A stretch of DNA of 64,000 bases from Verrucomicrobiaceae bacterium. GTDB taxonomy: Bacteria > Verrucomicrobiota > Verrucomicrobiia > Verrucomicrobiales > Verrucomicrobiaceae. Both the position numbers and the translations under genes were made by a program. The notes beneath the pieces were generated by a model. That model searched no databases. It was given only the letters and a program-made list of their open reading frames with translations, and was not told the DNA's origin. Shown here piece by piece: positions 8,826-17,509 of this stretch. The stretch lies in NCBI GenBank assembly GCA_015075365.1, contig JABTUN010000003.1, forward strand, positions 1,037,060 to 1,101,059, written 5' to 3'. Position 1 is the stretch's first letter. Each line of letters starts with the position of its first letter.

Positions 8826-9118
8826 CCATGCGCTGTAGCGTCTAACCCCAGATGGATGAGCCAGAATCGAAGATGGGCTGACATGAAAGGTGGGGCATGG
8901 CAGCGAGGAACCGGCGAAGTTTGATCGACGAGGTCGGACTCGCGCTGCTGCTGGCGATTTGGCTCACCTGAGCGGGCGACGAATGACCTGAAAACGCCCG
9001 GGCGGCAGATTCGCCTCCCCCGGCTCCGAAACGGCCCCCGCCTTGACAGCCCCCCGGTTCTCGTGCCCTAGTCCCGCCCCCTTTCTCCCGGCCCACTCTA
9101 TATAGTACACCCGACCAC
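8826..9118. other. End of integron array and topB promoter region
   Basis: Two left-core-like words occur (GCTAAC at 8821 and GTCTAAC near 8839-8845) without right halves. A short frame MAARNRRSLIDEVGLALL... (from 8897) is too small to call. Nearer topB, TTGACA at 9043-9048 is a good -35 but no strong -10 is found at 17 bp. Confidence 0.4.
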
Positions 9119-11725
9119 ATGCCCAAAACCCTGATTATTGCCGAGAAGCCCAGCGTCGCCGCCGATCTCGCCCGCGCGCTGGCCAAAGCCCCCGGCATGA
9201 AGCCTTTCACGAAGGAAAAGGACTGGTATGAAAACGAGACGCACGTCATTTCCAGCGCCGTCGGCCACCTGCTGGAACTGGGGATGCCGATGGTGAACGG
9301 CAAAAAGATCGGCTGGGGCTTCACCAGCCTCCCCATTCTGCCGGAAAAGTTCGAGCTGAACCCCATCGAGCAGAGCGAGGACCGCTACAAGGTCCTGGCC
9401 CGCCTGATGAAGCGCAAGGACGTGGACGCCCTCATCAATGCCTGCGACGCCGGCCGCGAAGGGGAGCTGATTTTCCGTTACATCGTGGACGCCACGGGCT
9501 GCAAAAAGCCGATCAAGCGCCTGTGGATGCAATCCATGACCCAGGGCGCGATCCTGGACGCCTTCAAAAAGCTGCGCAGCGACGAGGAGATGCAGCCGCT
9601 GGCCGATGCCGCGAAATGCCGCAGCGAGAGCGACTGGCTGATCGGCATCAACAGCACCCGTGCCCTGACCGCGCTGAATTCCCGCCACGGCGGCTTCCGC
9701 CTCACCCCGGTGGGCCGCGTGCAGACGCCGACGCTTTCCATCCTCGCGAAACGCGAGCGCGAGATCGCCGCCTTCGTGCCGCGCACCTACTGGGAGGCCA
9801 TCGCCCTCTTTGAAGTGCCCGGCGGACGCTACCAGGGCCGCTGGATCGACGAATCGTTCAAGAAAGACGAGAACGACGAGCACAAGAAGCAGGAGCGCAT
9901 CTGGGACGAAAAGACCGCCCAGGCCATCGCTGACCGCTGCATCGGCAAGCCGGGCAAGATCGAGCAGACGACCAAACCGGCCCGCCAGGCCGCCCCGTTG
10001 CTCTACGACCTCACGAGCCTCCAACGCGAGGCGAGCAATCGCTTCGGCTTCTCCGCCCGCCGCACGCTGCAGATCGCCCAGGCTCTGTATGAGAAGTTCA
10101 AGGTGCTGACCTATCCGCGAACCGATTCGCGCCACCTGCCGGAGGATTACATCGGCACCGTCATCGGCACGCTCAAAACCTTCGCCAGCCACGACAGCCG
10201 CAAGCAGGACGCGCTGCCGCATGAGCTGGGCACGCACGCCGCCACGGTGATCGACAACCAGTGGGTGCGGCCGAACAAGCGCATTTTCGACAACTCGAAG
10301 GTGAGCGACCACTTTGCCATCATCCCCACCGGCCAGATTCCGCCGAAGGAACTGCCGGAGGCCGAGCAGAAGCTCTTCGACATGGTCGCGCGCCGCTTTG
10401 TGGCTGTGTTTTTCCCCGCCGCGGAGTTTGAGGTCACCACCCGCATCACCCGCGTGGGCAGCGATGCCTTCAAAAGCGATGGCAAGGTGCTCAAAGCGCC
10501 CGGCTGGCTCGCTGTTTACGGCAAAAAAGCCGCCGAAGAAGCCGCCGAGGGCGGCGAGGATGCCGCGAAGCTCCTCGTGCCTGCCAACGATGGCGACATG
10601 GCGAGCACGCTCGACGTGGAAGTGAGCGAACTGCAAACCAAGCCGCCGCCCCGCTACACGGAAGCCACCCTGCTTTCCACCATGGAAGGCGCTGGCAAGC
10701 TGGTGGAGGACGAAGAACTCGCCGAGGCGATGAGCGAGCGCGGTCTGGGCACACCGGCGACGCGTGCGGCCATCATCGAAGGCCTCATCATGGACCGCTA
10801 CATCGAGCGTGTGCAGCGTGACATGCATGTGACGCAAAAGGGCCTCGCGCTGACCGAGCAGATCGCCGACATCGGCATCGAGGTGCTGTCCTCGCCCGAA
10901 ATGACCGGCCAGTGGGAATACAAGCTGCGCCAGATGGAGCACCGCGAGCTCGACCGCGAGCGCTTCATGAAGGAGATCCGCACTCTGACGAATCAAATCG
11001 TCGAGAAGACCAAGGCGGCGTCCAAAGCGGCCAAGGAGAAAGTGTATCCCGAGTTTCAGGCCACCTGCGGCGTCTGCGGCAGCAAGGACGGCTACAAGCA
11101 AACGGAAGAGTTCTACGGCTGCAAAAACCCGAAGTGCAAGGTGCGCGTCTATAAGACCGTCGCCTCGCGTCCGCTCAGCGATGACGAAATCCGCACGCTG
11201 ATCGAAAAACGCTTCGTCGGGCCGCTGGAAGGCTTCCGCAGCAAGAAGGGCAAGGAATTCAACGCCGCTCTCTCGATCAAAGACGACATGAAGGTGGCCT
11301 TTGTCTTCGAAGGCAACGACCCCGATGCCTTCAACTGGGATGAATGCCCCGTCATCGCGAAATGCCCCGTCTGCGCCCTCAAGAAACGCGAGAGCTTCGT
11401 TTATGACACGCCGGACGGCTACCAGTGCAAAGTCGCCGCGCTTGAAAGCGGCAAGTGCAACGCCCGCCTGCCCAAGGTGCTCTGCAAAAAGGACATCACG
11501 CCCGAAAACGCCCGCGAATTCTTCGAAGGCGGCAAGACTTCGCTCATCGTGAACATGATCAGCAAGCGCGGCCGCCCCTTCAGCGCCTTCCTCGTGTGCA
11601 AACCGGGTGACAAGCGCCTCCTGAGCTGGGAATTCCCGCCGCGCGAGCCGAAGCCGAAAGCCGCGAAGAAGCCCGCCGGGGTGCGTGGACGGCAGACGGC
11701 GAAGGCCGCTGACGAGGACGCATGA
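9119..11725 (+). CDS. topB: DNA topoisomerase III (type IA)
   Basis: The product is 868 aa. It relaxes or decatenates DNA by passing a single strand through a transient 5'-phosphotyrosine break. The Toprim domain spans about 1-150 (LIIAEKPSVAADLARAL near 5-21; ACDAGREGE at 108-116 with the acidic metal ligands). The active site is LTYPRTDSRHL with Tyr332. C-terminal zinc ribbons follow: CGVCGSKDGY...CKNPKC from residue 650, and CPVC...C..C near 749-781. Another topo-C-terminal repeat (EFNAALSIKDDMKVAFVFEG) lies between them. It ends in a basic tail. TopA is the alternative, but the N-terminus MPKTLIIAEKPSVA fits TopB. It ends 3 bp from the convergent exporter gene. Confidence 0.93.
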   Translation: MPKTLIIAEKPSVAADLARALAKAPGMKPFTKEKDWYENETHVISSAVGHLLELGMPMVNGKKIGWGFTSLPILPEKFELNPIEQSEDRYKVLARLMKRKDVDALINACDAGREGELIFRYIVDATGCKKPIKRLWMQSMTQGAILDAFKKLRSDEEMQPLADAAKCRSESDWLIGINSTRALTALNSRHGGFRLTPVGRVQTPTLSILAKREREIAAFVPRTYWEAIALFEVPGGRYQGRWIDESFKKDENDEHKKQERIWDEKTAQAIADRCIGKPGKIEQTTKPARQAAPLLYDLTSLQREASNRFGFSARRTLQIAQALYEKFKVLTYPRTDSRHLPEDYIGTVIGTLKTFASHDSRKQDALPHELGTHAATVIDNQWVRPNKRIFDNSKVSDHFAIIPTGQIPPKELPEAEQKLFDMVARRFVAVFFPAAEFEVTTRITRVGSDAFKSDGKVLKAPGWLAVYGKKAAEEAAEGGEDAAKLLVPANDGDMASTLDVEVSELQTKPPPRYTEATLLSTMEGAGKLVEDEELAEAMSERGLGTPATRAAIIEGLIMDRYIERVQRDMHVTQKGLALTEQIADIGIEVLSSPEMTGQWEYKLRQMEHRELDRERFMKEIRTLTNQIVEKTKAASKAAKEKVYPEFQATCGVCGSKDGYKQTEEFYGCKNPKCKVRVYKTVASRPLSDDEIRTLIEKRFVGPLEGFRSKKGKEFNAALSIKDDMKVAFVFEGNDPDAFNWDECPVIAKCPVCALKKRESFVYDTPDGYQCKVAALESGKCNARLPKVLCKKDITPENAREFFEGGKTSLIVNMISKRGRPFSAFLVCKPGDKRLLSWEFPPREPKPKAAKKPAGVRGRQTAKAADEDA

Positions 11726-11728
11726 GCA

Positions 11729-12649
11729 TCAGCCGCGTGAGGCCGCTGCCTTCGCGGCGTTGCCTCTGCGGCCTCCAACGACGGTCTGGAAGCTGCCCCA
11801 GAGGATCATCACCGCGCCCACGCCCTGGAGGGTGCTGAACGGCTCGGCAAAGAGCAGGATGCTGCACAGCGTGATGGCCAGCGGGACGGTGTTTTGAAAC
11901 GCGCCACCCGCCGCGACCGACAGGAAGCGGAATCCTTCCGTCATGGCGAGCTGGCCTGCCGTGGCGCACAGCGCAGCGCCCGACAGCAGCGCGATATCCG
12001 CCAGCGCCAGGCCGTCGTAGTGCATCGCCGCCACCGGCACCGCCAGGATCAGGGCGTACACGCACTGCGAGGCAAAGATGGTGGCGCTCGTCTCCGTGCG
12101 CGTAAGCTGCCGGATCACCACGACGACCGCGGCGGCCAGCAGCGCGCCGATCAAGGCGGTCGTCTCATGTTTGCCGAACACGGCCAGAGAGCCCGGCGTC
12201 ATCCCCGTGAGCAGCGCCAGGCCGGCGAGGGCCAGCAAGATGCCGAGGACCTTCACCACGCCCAGGCGTTCGTGCAGGACAAAGGCCGCCATGATCGCGG
12301 CAAAAACGCACCAGGTGTTCCCGATGAGCGTCGCCTTCCCGGCGCCCAGCGGCCCGATGGTGATGTAATACGCCGCCGTGCCCAGCGCGCCGAGCACACC
12401 GCGGGAGGCGAGCAGCCAGCTCTGAAAGCTGCGCCGCAGTCGCAGTGATCCGGCGGGCGCGAACAGCACGATGGTCACCACCAGCCCGATGCCGGCCCGG
12501 AACACGAGCGCCATCCAGGGATCGACCTGCCGGTCGGAGGCCAGCACCTTGAGGAGCAGCGCGTTGGCCGTGAAGGCCAGCAGGGACACGGTCATCCACA
12601 ACGCGCCGCGCCGGGGATGATGTTGAAGGGTGGAGTCGGGGGTGCTCAT
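11729..12649 (-). CDS. EamA/DMT-superfamily transporter
   Basis: The product is 306 aa with about ten hydrophobic helices arranged as two EamA repeats (first about 15-150, second about 165-295). It is an inner-membrane exporter of metabolites or drugs. Family-like spots include RAGIGLVVTIV, then GNTWCVFAAIMAAFVLHERL in repeat one and FQNTVPLAITLCSILLFAEP in repeat two. The start MSTPDSTLQHHPRRG gives a short cytoplasmic lead before the first helix. Convergent with topB with no room for a separate terminator. Substrate unknown. Confidence 0.85.
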   Translation of the reverse strand: MSTPDSTLQHHPRRGALWMTVSLLAFTANALLLKVLASDRQVDPWMALVFRAGIGLVVTIVLFAPAGSLRLRRSFQSWLLASRGVLGALGTAAYYITIGPLGAGKATLIGNTWCVFAAIMAAFVLHERLGVVKVLGILLALAGLALLTGMTPGSLAVFGKHETTALIGALLAAAVVVVIRQLTRTETSATIFASQCVYALILAVPVAAMHYDGLALADIALLSGAALCATAGQLAMTEGFRFLSVAAGGAFQNTVPLAITLCSILLFAEPFSTLQGVGAVMILWGSFQTVVGGRRGNAAKAAASRG

Positions 12650-12933
12650 GTCAGGCGGCCGGCTTGAGGTCCGCCTTCCGGCTGTTTGTCTGATCGTTGA
12701 ATGGTCGCGTCAGCGCAGGTTCCTCAAACCGTGGTGTTCAGGCATGCCAGATGGCTCGCACCGCCTTGGAGGCGGCCACGATCACGATCCGGCTGGCAGG
12801 TTTGAGGTTCATCAGACACGCGGAGGTTGGATGGGAACGCGGGGAGTGCAATCAGGAACTTCCGCGCGGTGCGAATGGTAACTCGTCGTGACCATCAGGA
12901 GCGCGTTGCCCGGGGCGTATTCATCGGCCCATC

Positions 12934-13698
<765 letters not shown>

Positions 13699-13738
13699 TC
13701 CGTTTTTATCTTTGAGCTTTCATCCTTCATCTTTCCCC

Positions 13739-14548
13739 ATGCACCTCCGCCCTTCCCGCATCCTCCGCGAACTCCGCTCCGGTCAAAACAGCACCGTCTT
13801 GAAGCTGAACCTCGGTGATCCGCGCATCGTCGAGCTCGCCGGGCTCGCCGGAGCCAGCGCCGTGTGGCTTTGCAACGAGCACGTGCCGAATGACTGGCTC
13901 AATCTCGAGCACCAGATCCGCGCCGCCAAGCTCTACGACATGGACATCATCGTGCGGGTCAGCAAAGGCAGCTACAGCGACTACATCAAGCCCTTCGAGT
14001 GCGATGCCACCGGCATCATGGTCCCGCACATCACCAGCGCCGATGAGGCCCGCAACGTTGTCGATATGGTCCGCTGCCGCCCGATGGGCAGCAAGGCCCT
14101 CGACGCCGGAAACATGGACGGCCTCTTCTGCCAGGTGCCGCTGGCGGATTACGCGCATCACTGCAACACCGAGAAGTTCGTCATCCTTCAAATTGAAAGC
14201 CCCGAGGCCCTCGAAGTCGTCGAAGAGATCGCCGCCGTGCCCGGCTACGACATGCTGCTCTTCGGCGCAGGCGATTTCAGTCATCGCATCGGCAAGCTCG
14301 GCCAGGCCACGCATCCCGACGTCGTCGACGCGCGGAAAAAAGTCGCCGCGGCCGCCCTCAAGTATGGCAAGTATCCCGCCGTCGCCTCGCTGTTCGGCCA
14401 GAAAGACCAGCTCATCGAAGAAGGCACCCGCGTTTTCACCCTTGGTGCTGATGTCATCGAGCTCGGCAACGCGTTCAAGAAGCTCGTCGGTGACTTTGGT
14501 GGCTCTGCGGCGGCCTCCGCGAGCGACTCGGTGTACGCGAAAAAGTAG
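13739..14548 (+). CDS. HpcH/HpaI-family aldolase
   Basis: The product is 269 aa, a class II pyruvate aldolase of the PEP-utilising TIM-barrel superfamily. It cleaves 2-keto-3-deoxy acids. Candidate catalytic and metal residues: H48 (CNEHVPND), R73 (IVRVSKGSY), E153 (QIESPEALE) and D179 (GAGDFSH). The start at 13739 gives MHLRPSRILRELRSGQ, the usual N-terminus of the family. An in-frame ATG at 13712 would add nine residues that fit poorly. Between the RraA-like gene and an SDR: two aldolase types plus an oxidoreductase suggest breakdown of a keto-deoxy or branched sugar acid. Confidence 0.88.
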   Translation: MHLRPSRILRELRSGQNSTVLKLNLGDPRIVELAGLAGASAVWLCNEHVPNDWLNLEHQIRAAKLYDMDIIVRVSKGSYSDYIKPFECDATGIMVPHITSADEARNVVDMVRCRPMGSKALDAGNMDGLFCQVPLADYAHHCNTEKFVILQIESPEALEVVEEIAAVPGYDMLLFGAGDFSHRIGKLGQATHPDVVDARKKVAAAALKYGKYPAVASLFGQKDQLIEEGTRVFTLGADVIELGNAFKKLVGDFGGSAAASASDSVYAKK

Positions 14549-14632
14549 AACAGCGGAGTGATGGAGTCGTGGAGTGATGGGCCGTTGATGGCCACCACCA
14601 CTCCAGCACTCCAAGACTCCATCCCTCCTCCC

Positions 14633-15409
14633 ATGAACTTCCCCATTTTCTCTCTCGAAAACAAAACCATCCTCCTCACCGGCGGCGCGGGTCTATACGG
14701 TCGTGGATTGGCCGCGATGCTGGCCGCCACCGGCGCAAAGCTCATCCTCGCGGCGCGGGATGTGGCCAAGCTGCAAGTCGTGGCGGATGAAGAGACGGCG
14801 AAGGGCCATCAGGTCTTCGCCGAGTCGCTCGACCAAGGCGACGAAGCCTCCGTCATTTCGCTCGCGGACCGCGTGCATGCGCGTTTTGGTGCTCTCGACG
14901 GTCTCGTGAACAACGCCGTGCTGCGTCCGATGAAGGGGGCAAACGGCGCGGCGGCGCAGTTCGCCGAATCCATGCGGGTGAACGCCACGGGCGTCATGCT
15001 CATGCACCGTCACTTTGGCCAGAAGATGGCCGAGGCTGGCCGTGGCAGCATCGTGAACATCGGCAGCATCCAGGGCATGATCGGCCCCAGCTACGAACTC
15101 TACACCGGCACCACCATGGGCGACATGCCGCCGGATTACTTCTTTCACAAAGGCGGCATGGAGAATCTCACCCGCTTCTACGCCGCGCTCTACGGCCCGA
15201 AGAATGTCCGCGTGAACAACCTCGCTCCCGGCGGCTTCTTCAACCACCAGCCCGAGTCCTTCCTGCAACGCTACTGCGAGCACACCATGCTTGGCCGCAT
15301 GGCCGACGACACCGACCTCGGCGGCGCGGTCATCTTCCTCCTCAGCGATGCCTCCAAGTACATCACCGGCGTGAACCTCCCTGTCGATGGTGGCTACACC
15401 GCGAAGTAG
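14633..15409 (+). CDS. Short-chain dehydrogenase/reductase
   Basis: The product is 258 aa, a cytoplasmic NAD(P)-dependent oxidoreductase. The Rossmann motif is TGGAGLYGRG (16-25); NNAV is present. The catalytic part is NIGSIQG with Ser, then an insert, then Y-x3-K as PDYFFHKGG. The end is GVNLPVDGGYTAK. The insert between Ser and Tyr (IGPSYELYTGTTMGDMPP) is longer than usual and recalls SDRs acting on sugars or nonulosonates. Start ATG at 14633 follows an 84-bp gap rich in GGAGTGATGG/CACTCC words that can fold back on itself. Its 3' end touches the convergent Kelch gene. Confidence 0.88.
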   Translation: MNFPIFSLENKTILLTGGAGLYGRGLAAMLAATGAKLILAARDVAKLQVVADEETAKGHQVFAESLDQGDEASVISLADRVHARFGALDGLVNNAVLRPMKGANGAAAQFAESMRVNATGVMLMHRHFGQKMAEAGRGSIVNIGSIQGMIGPSYELYTGTTMGDMPPDYFFHKGGMENLTRFYAALYGPKNVRVNNLAPGGFFNHQPESFLQRYCEHTMLGRMADDTDLGGAVIFLLSDASKYITGVNLPVDGGYTAK

Positions 15410-16345
15410 TCACTTCAACAACTGCGCCACCGGGATGCGGAAGAACTTGTCCGTGCGCGATTGCTTCTTGTCCTCCCCGCCGAGGCAATAGACATGATCG
15501 CCCATCTTCACGAGGCCCACCATCGCCGCGTAAGGCAGTGACACCGCTTTTCGATAGCTGTCGGACTTCACGTCATAGATCACGGCCTCCGAGGTGAAGT
15601 CATCGCGATACCCGCCTGCGATGTAGATGTGGTTGTCGTCCAGCGTGACCGCTGACAAACCCCGCGTCGGAGCAGCCAGCGGCGTCAGTTTGCGCCAGGC
15701 GTTCTTCCCCAGCGAGAATGCGTAAGCTTCCGCGCTGTTCACAGGCAGCTTGGCCGCCGCGTCGTAGTTCATCCCGCCAAACACGAACAACTCCTCCCCC
15801 GCCACCGCCGAGGCCGCCGTGGCAAACGGCTTGCCGGGGTGGTCGGCCAGACGTTTGACATCGCCGGACATGATCGCGTGCGTCATGCGGGTCACGCCAG
15901 GGAGATTCGCGGCGTCATCCGTGCCGCCGGCAAGAATCATCCAGCCGCCCATGTTGCCGCCAGCCGCCAGGACAGTGGAGACTGGCAGTGCGGGCAACAC
16001 GGTTTTCACACCTGAAAGAGTGGCATGCACGCGCAGCGGTTGTTTGCCATCTGTGCCGCCGACGAACGCAAGTTGAGAGCCGTTCTGCATGCTCACTGCA
16101 TAAGCCACTGGGTTCTCGAAATTCTCCGTCGTTACCCAGGCATTCGACATAGGATCAAACTTTCGAATCTTCCTCAGCCAGTTCTTCCTCCCGCCTTCCC
16201 AGTTCGTGCCACCTACGATCACGATTTTTCCATTGTGATGTCCGCCGATGAATCCGCCATTTGGCTCCGGCAGAGGGGGGAGTTGCTCCCACTGGCCGTG
16301 GGCCATTGAAACAACCGTAAGGCTAAGAAACAGTCGTTTTATCAT
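15410..16345 (-). CDS. Secreted Kelch-repeat protein, NanM-like
   Basis: The product is about 311 aa, with a signal peptide (MIKRLFLSLTVVSMAHGQ) and a six-bladed Kelch propeller. Repeats show the paired Gly and spaced Tyr/Trp: GGHHNGKIVIVGGTNWEGG, LAFVGGTDG, MILAGGTDD, LFVFGGMNY, IYIAGGYRDD, VYCLGGED. Among families with this size and N-terminus is N-acetylneuraminate epimerase (NanM), a periplasmic mutarotase for sialic acid. A Met at 16366 would place seven residues before the signal. It overlaps the end of the upstream gene by 23 bp, so it is probably translated from the same mRNA. Confidence 0.75.
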   Translation of the reverse strand: MIKRLFLSLTVVSMAHGQWEQLPPLPEPNGGFIGGHHNGKIVIVGGTNWEGGRKNWLRKIRKFDPMSNAWVTTENFENPVAYAVSMQNGSQLAFVGGTDGKQPLRVHATLSGVKTVLPALPVSTVLAAGGNMGGWMILAGGTDDAANLPGVTRMTHAIMSGDVKRLADHPGKPFATAASAVAGEELFVFGGMNYDAAAKLPVNSAEAYAFSLGKNAWRKLTPLAAPTRGLSAVTLDDNHIYIAGGYRDDFTSEAVIYDVKSDSYRKAVSLPYAAMVGLVKMGDHVYCLGGEDKKQSRTDKFFRIPVAQLLK

Positions 16346-16886
16346 CGGGATCAGTCGCTCGTTCATAGTGGTCAATGGTGTCAGCAAGGTCTGATTTCCA
16401 GCCGGGCAGGAGCCGCACGTCGTTTTCACCGCTAAGCGTTCCTGGGGCGCTGGGAGGCGTGGGATCGCTTTTTTGACGCATCTCCCACCAGCATTGCCCG
16501 CGGTGATTGTGCTCGTGATCGACGACAAAACCGGCTTTCTGCATCATCGGGCCGATCCAGCCCATGCAGTGGTCGCAGTAGTCGCGATACTGCTCCAGGC
16601 CGTTGCGGATGAGGAACCCCTTTGACGGGCACTGGTGCATGTCGATGCGATAAACCTTGTCCGTGGCCGTCATGACATGGTCTGCTGCCTCCTCCGCCAG
16701 CGTGTGCTCCCAGTAGCGCTTCATGCCCTCAATGCCGTGGCCCACGATCTCCGCCTCCGCGTGGGTCTGGGAATCCTGGCTGATGGCTTCCAGCCAGTAG
16801 GCGCGCACGAGGTTGTGTCCGCCGAGTTCTTCGAACCAGGCAAAGGTCCACTCGTAGTGGCCGCAGAAGTCGTAGCAGCCGATCAT
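16323..16886 (-). CDS. Cys-rich small protein, ATC-hydrolase-like, paralogue 1
   Basis: The product is 187 aa, with no signal peptide. A central block has CPSKGFLIRNG, then YCDHCMGWIGPMMQKAGF, then HNHRGQCWWEM. The order CP...CDxC...G.C resembles L-2-amino-thiazoline-4-carboxylic acid hydrolase-like proteins, whose members often carry [HC]P and CD.. motifs. The same pattern occurs in the next upstream gene, so the two are tandem paralogues. It starts inside the upstream gene's stop (ATGA overlap). The assignment to a family is tentative. A role in the neighbouring sugar or amino acid breakdown is inferred from position only. Confidence 0.6.
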   Translation of the reverse strand: MIGCYDFCGHYEWTFAWFEELGGHNLVRAYWLEAISQDSQTHAEAEIVGHGIEGMKRYWEHTLAEEAADHVMTATDKVYRIDMHQCPSKGFLIRNGLEQYRDYCDHCMGWIGPMMQKAGFVVDHEHNHRGQCWWEMRQKSDPTPPSAPGTLSGENDVRLLPGWKSDLADTIDHYERATDPDDKTTVS

Positions 16887-17386
16887 GATGCCGTGGCGAT
16901 GTCCTCCAGCCGTTGCGGCGCCACTTCAGGGCCGCTTTTGATGAATCGTTGCTCGCACGAGCCATTTCCGCCCTTCACACGCACCGTCAGACCCGCAGGC
17001 TGAGCGATGGCCTCGCTGACAAAATGGCAGTGCTGGCAGAAAAACGGCACGATCTCTCGTCCTTGCGCGCGTAAATGCTGGATGGCAGGGCACTCCTTTA
17101 CGCAGACCCTTGCTTCATTTTCCACCATGCTGATTTCGACACGAGAACCGGGCTCCGCGTCGAAAAACGCCTGCCAATATGCCGTCACGGCTGACAAGCC
17201 GCCTTCTTTCCAGCGGGAGGACACCGGCGCGTAGTAGCTCGTGCCCAGATCGTGCCAGTAGCGCACGAGCCCCTCGCGGCCGAAGCGACGGAAGATGAAG
17301 CGAAACGTCGCATTGATCGCCGTGTAGAAATCCGCCGCTCCGACACGCTTCGTGTCGGTGTAGGGCAGGGGGGCGGAGGTGTTCAT
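16883..17386 (-). CDS. Cys-rich small protein, ATC-hydrolase-like, paralogue 2
   Basis: The product is 167 aa from MNTSAPLPYTDTKRVGAADF. It shares with its neighbour the pattern ECPAIQHLRAQGREIVPFFC, then QHCHFVSEAIAQPAG, then KGGNGSCEQRF, i.e. CP, C-x2-C and a later single Cys. It has an aromatic helical N-terminal part (FRFIFRRFGREGLVRYWHDL). The same frame stays open far upstream, but that extension is antisense to the symporter gene and is rejected. It is first in a three-gene minus operon with paralogue 1 and the Kelch gene, divergent from the symporter across operator site D. Confidence 0.6.
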   Translation of the reverse strand: MNTSAPLPYTDTKRVGAADFYTAINATFRFIFRRFGREGLVRYWHDLGTSYYAPVSSRWKEGGLSAVTAYWQAFFDAEPGSRVEISMVENEARVCVKECPAIQHLRAQGREIVPFFCQHCHFVSEAIAQPAGLTVRVKGGNGSCEQRFIKSGPEVAPQRLEDIATAS

Positions 17387-17442
17387 GGTGTGTGAGTCGT
17401 TGTGATCTTCGTCAAACTTTCCCGCCTGTCCCGCGAAAGCAG

Positions 17443-17461
17443 TGGCTCCGCGAGGAAACCA
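17443..17461. promoter_or_regulatory. Operator-like inverted repeat, site D
   Basis: TGGCTC-N7-AAACCA, a weaker copy of the TGGTTC-N7-GAACCA element seen at three other promoters. It lies between divergent genes, 56 bp from the minus start (17386) and 48 bp from the plus start (17510), so one bound protein could control both. Confidence 0.5.
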
Positions 17462-17509
17462 CGAAATGCGGCGTTGAAGTCGCGTTGGTGTCTCCGCTAG
17501 CATCAGTTT

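Noticed and set aside
9098..11101. Long open frame antisense to topB (667 codons)
   Set aside because: It mirrors a gene with clear catalytic motifs. High GC keeps the opposite frame open, and its translation is low-complexity with no domain.
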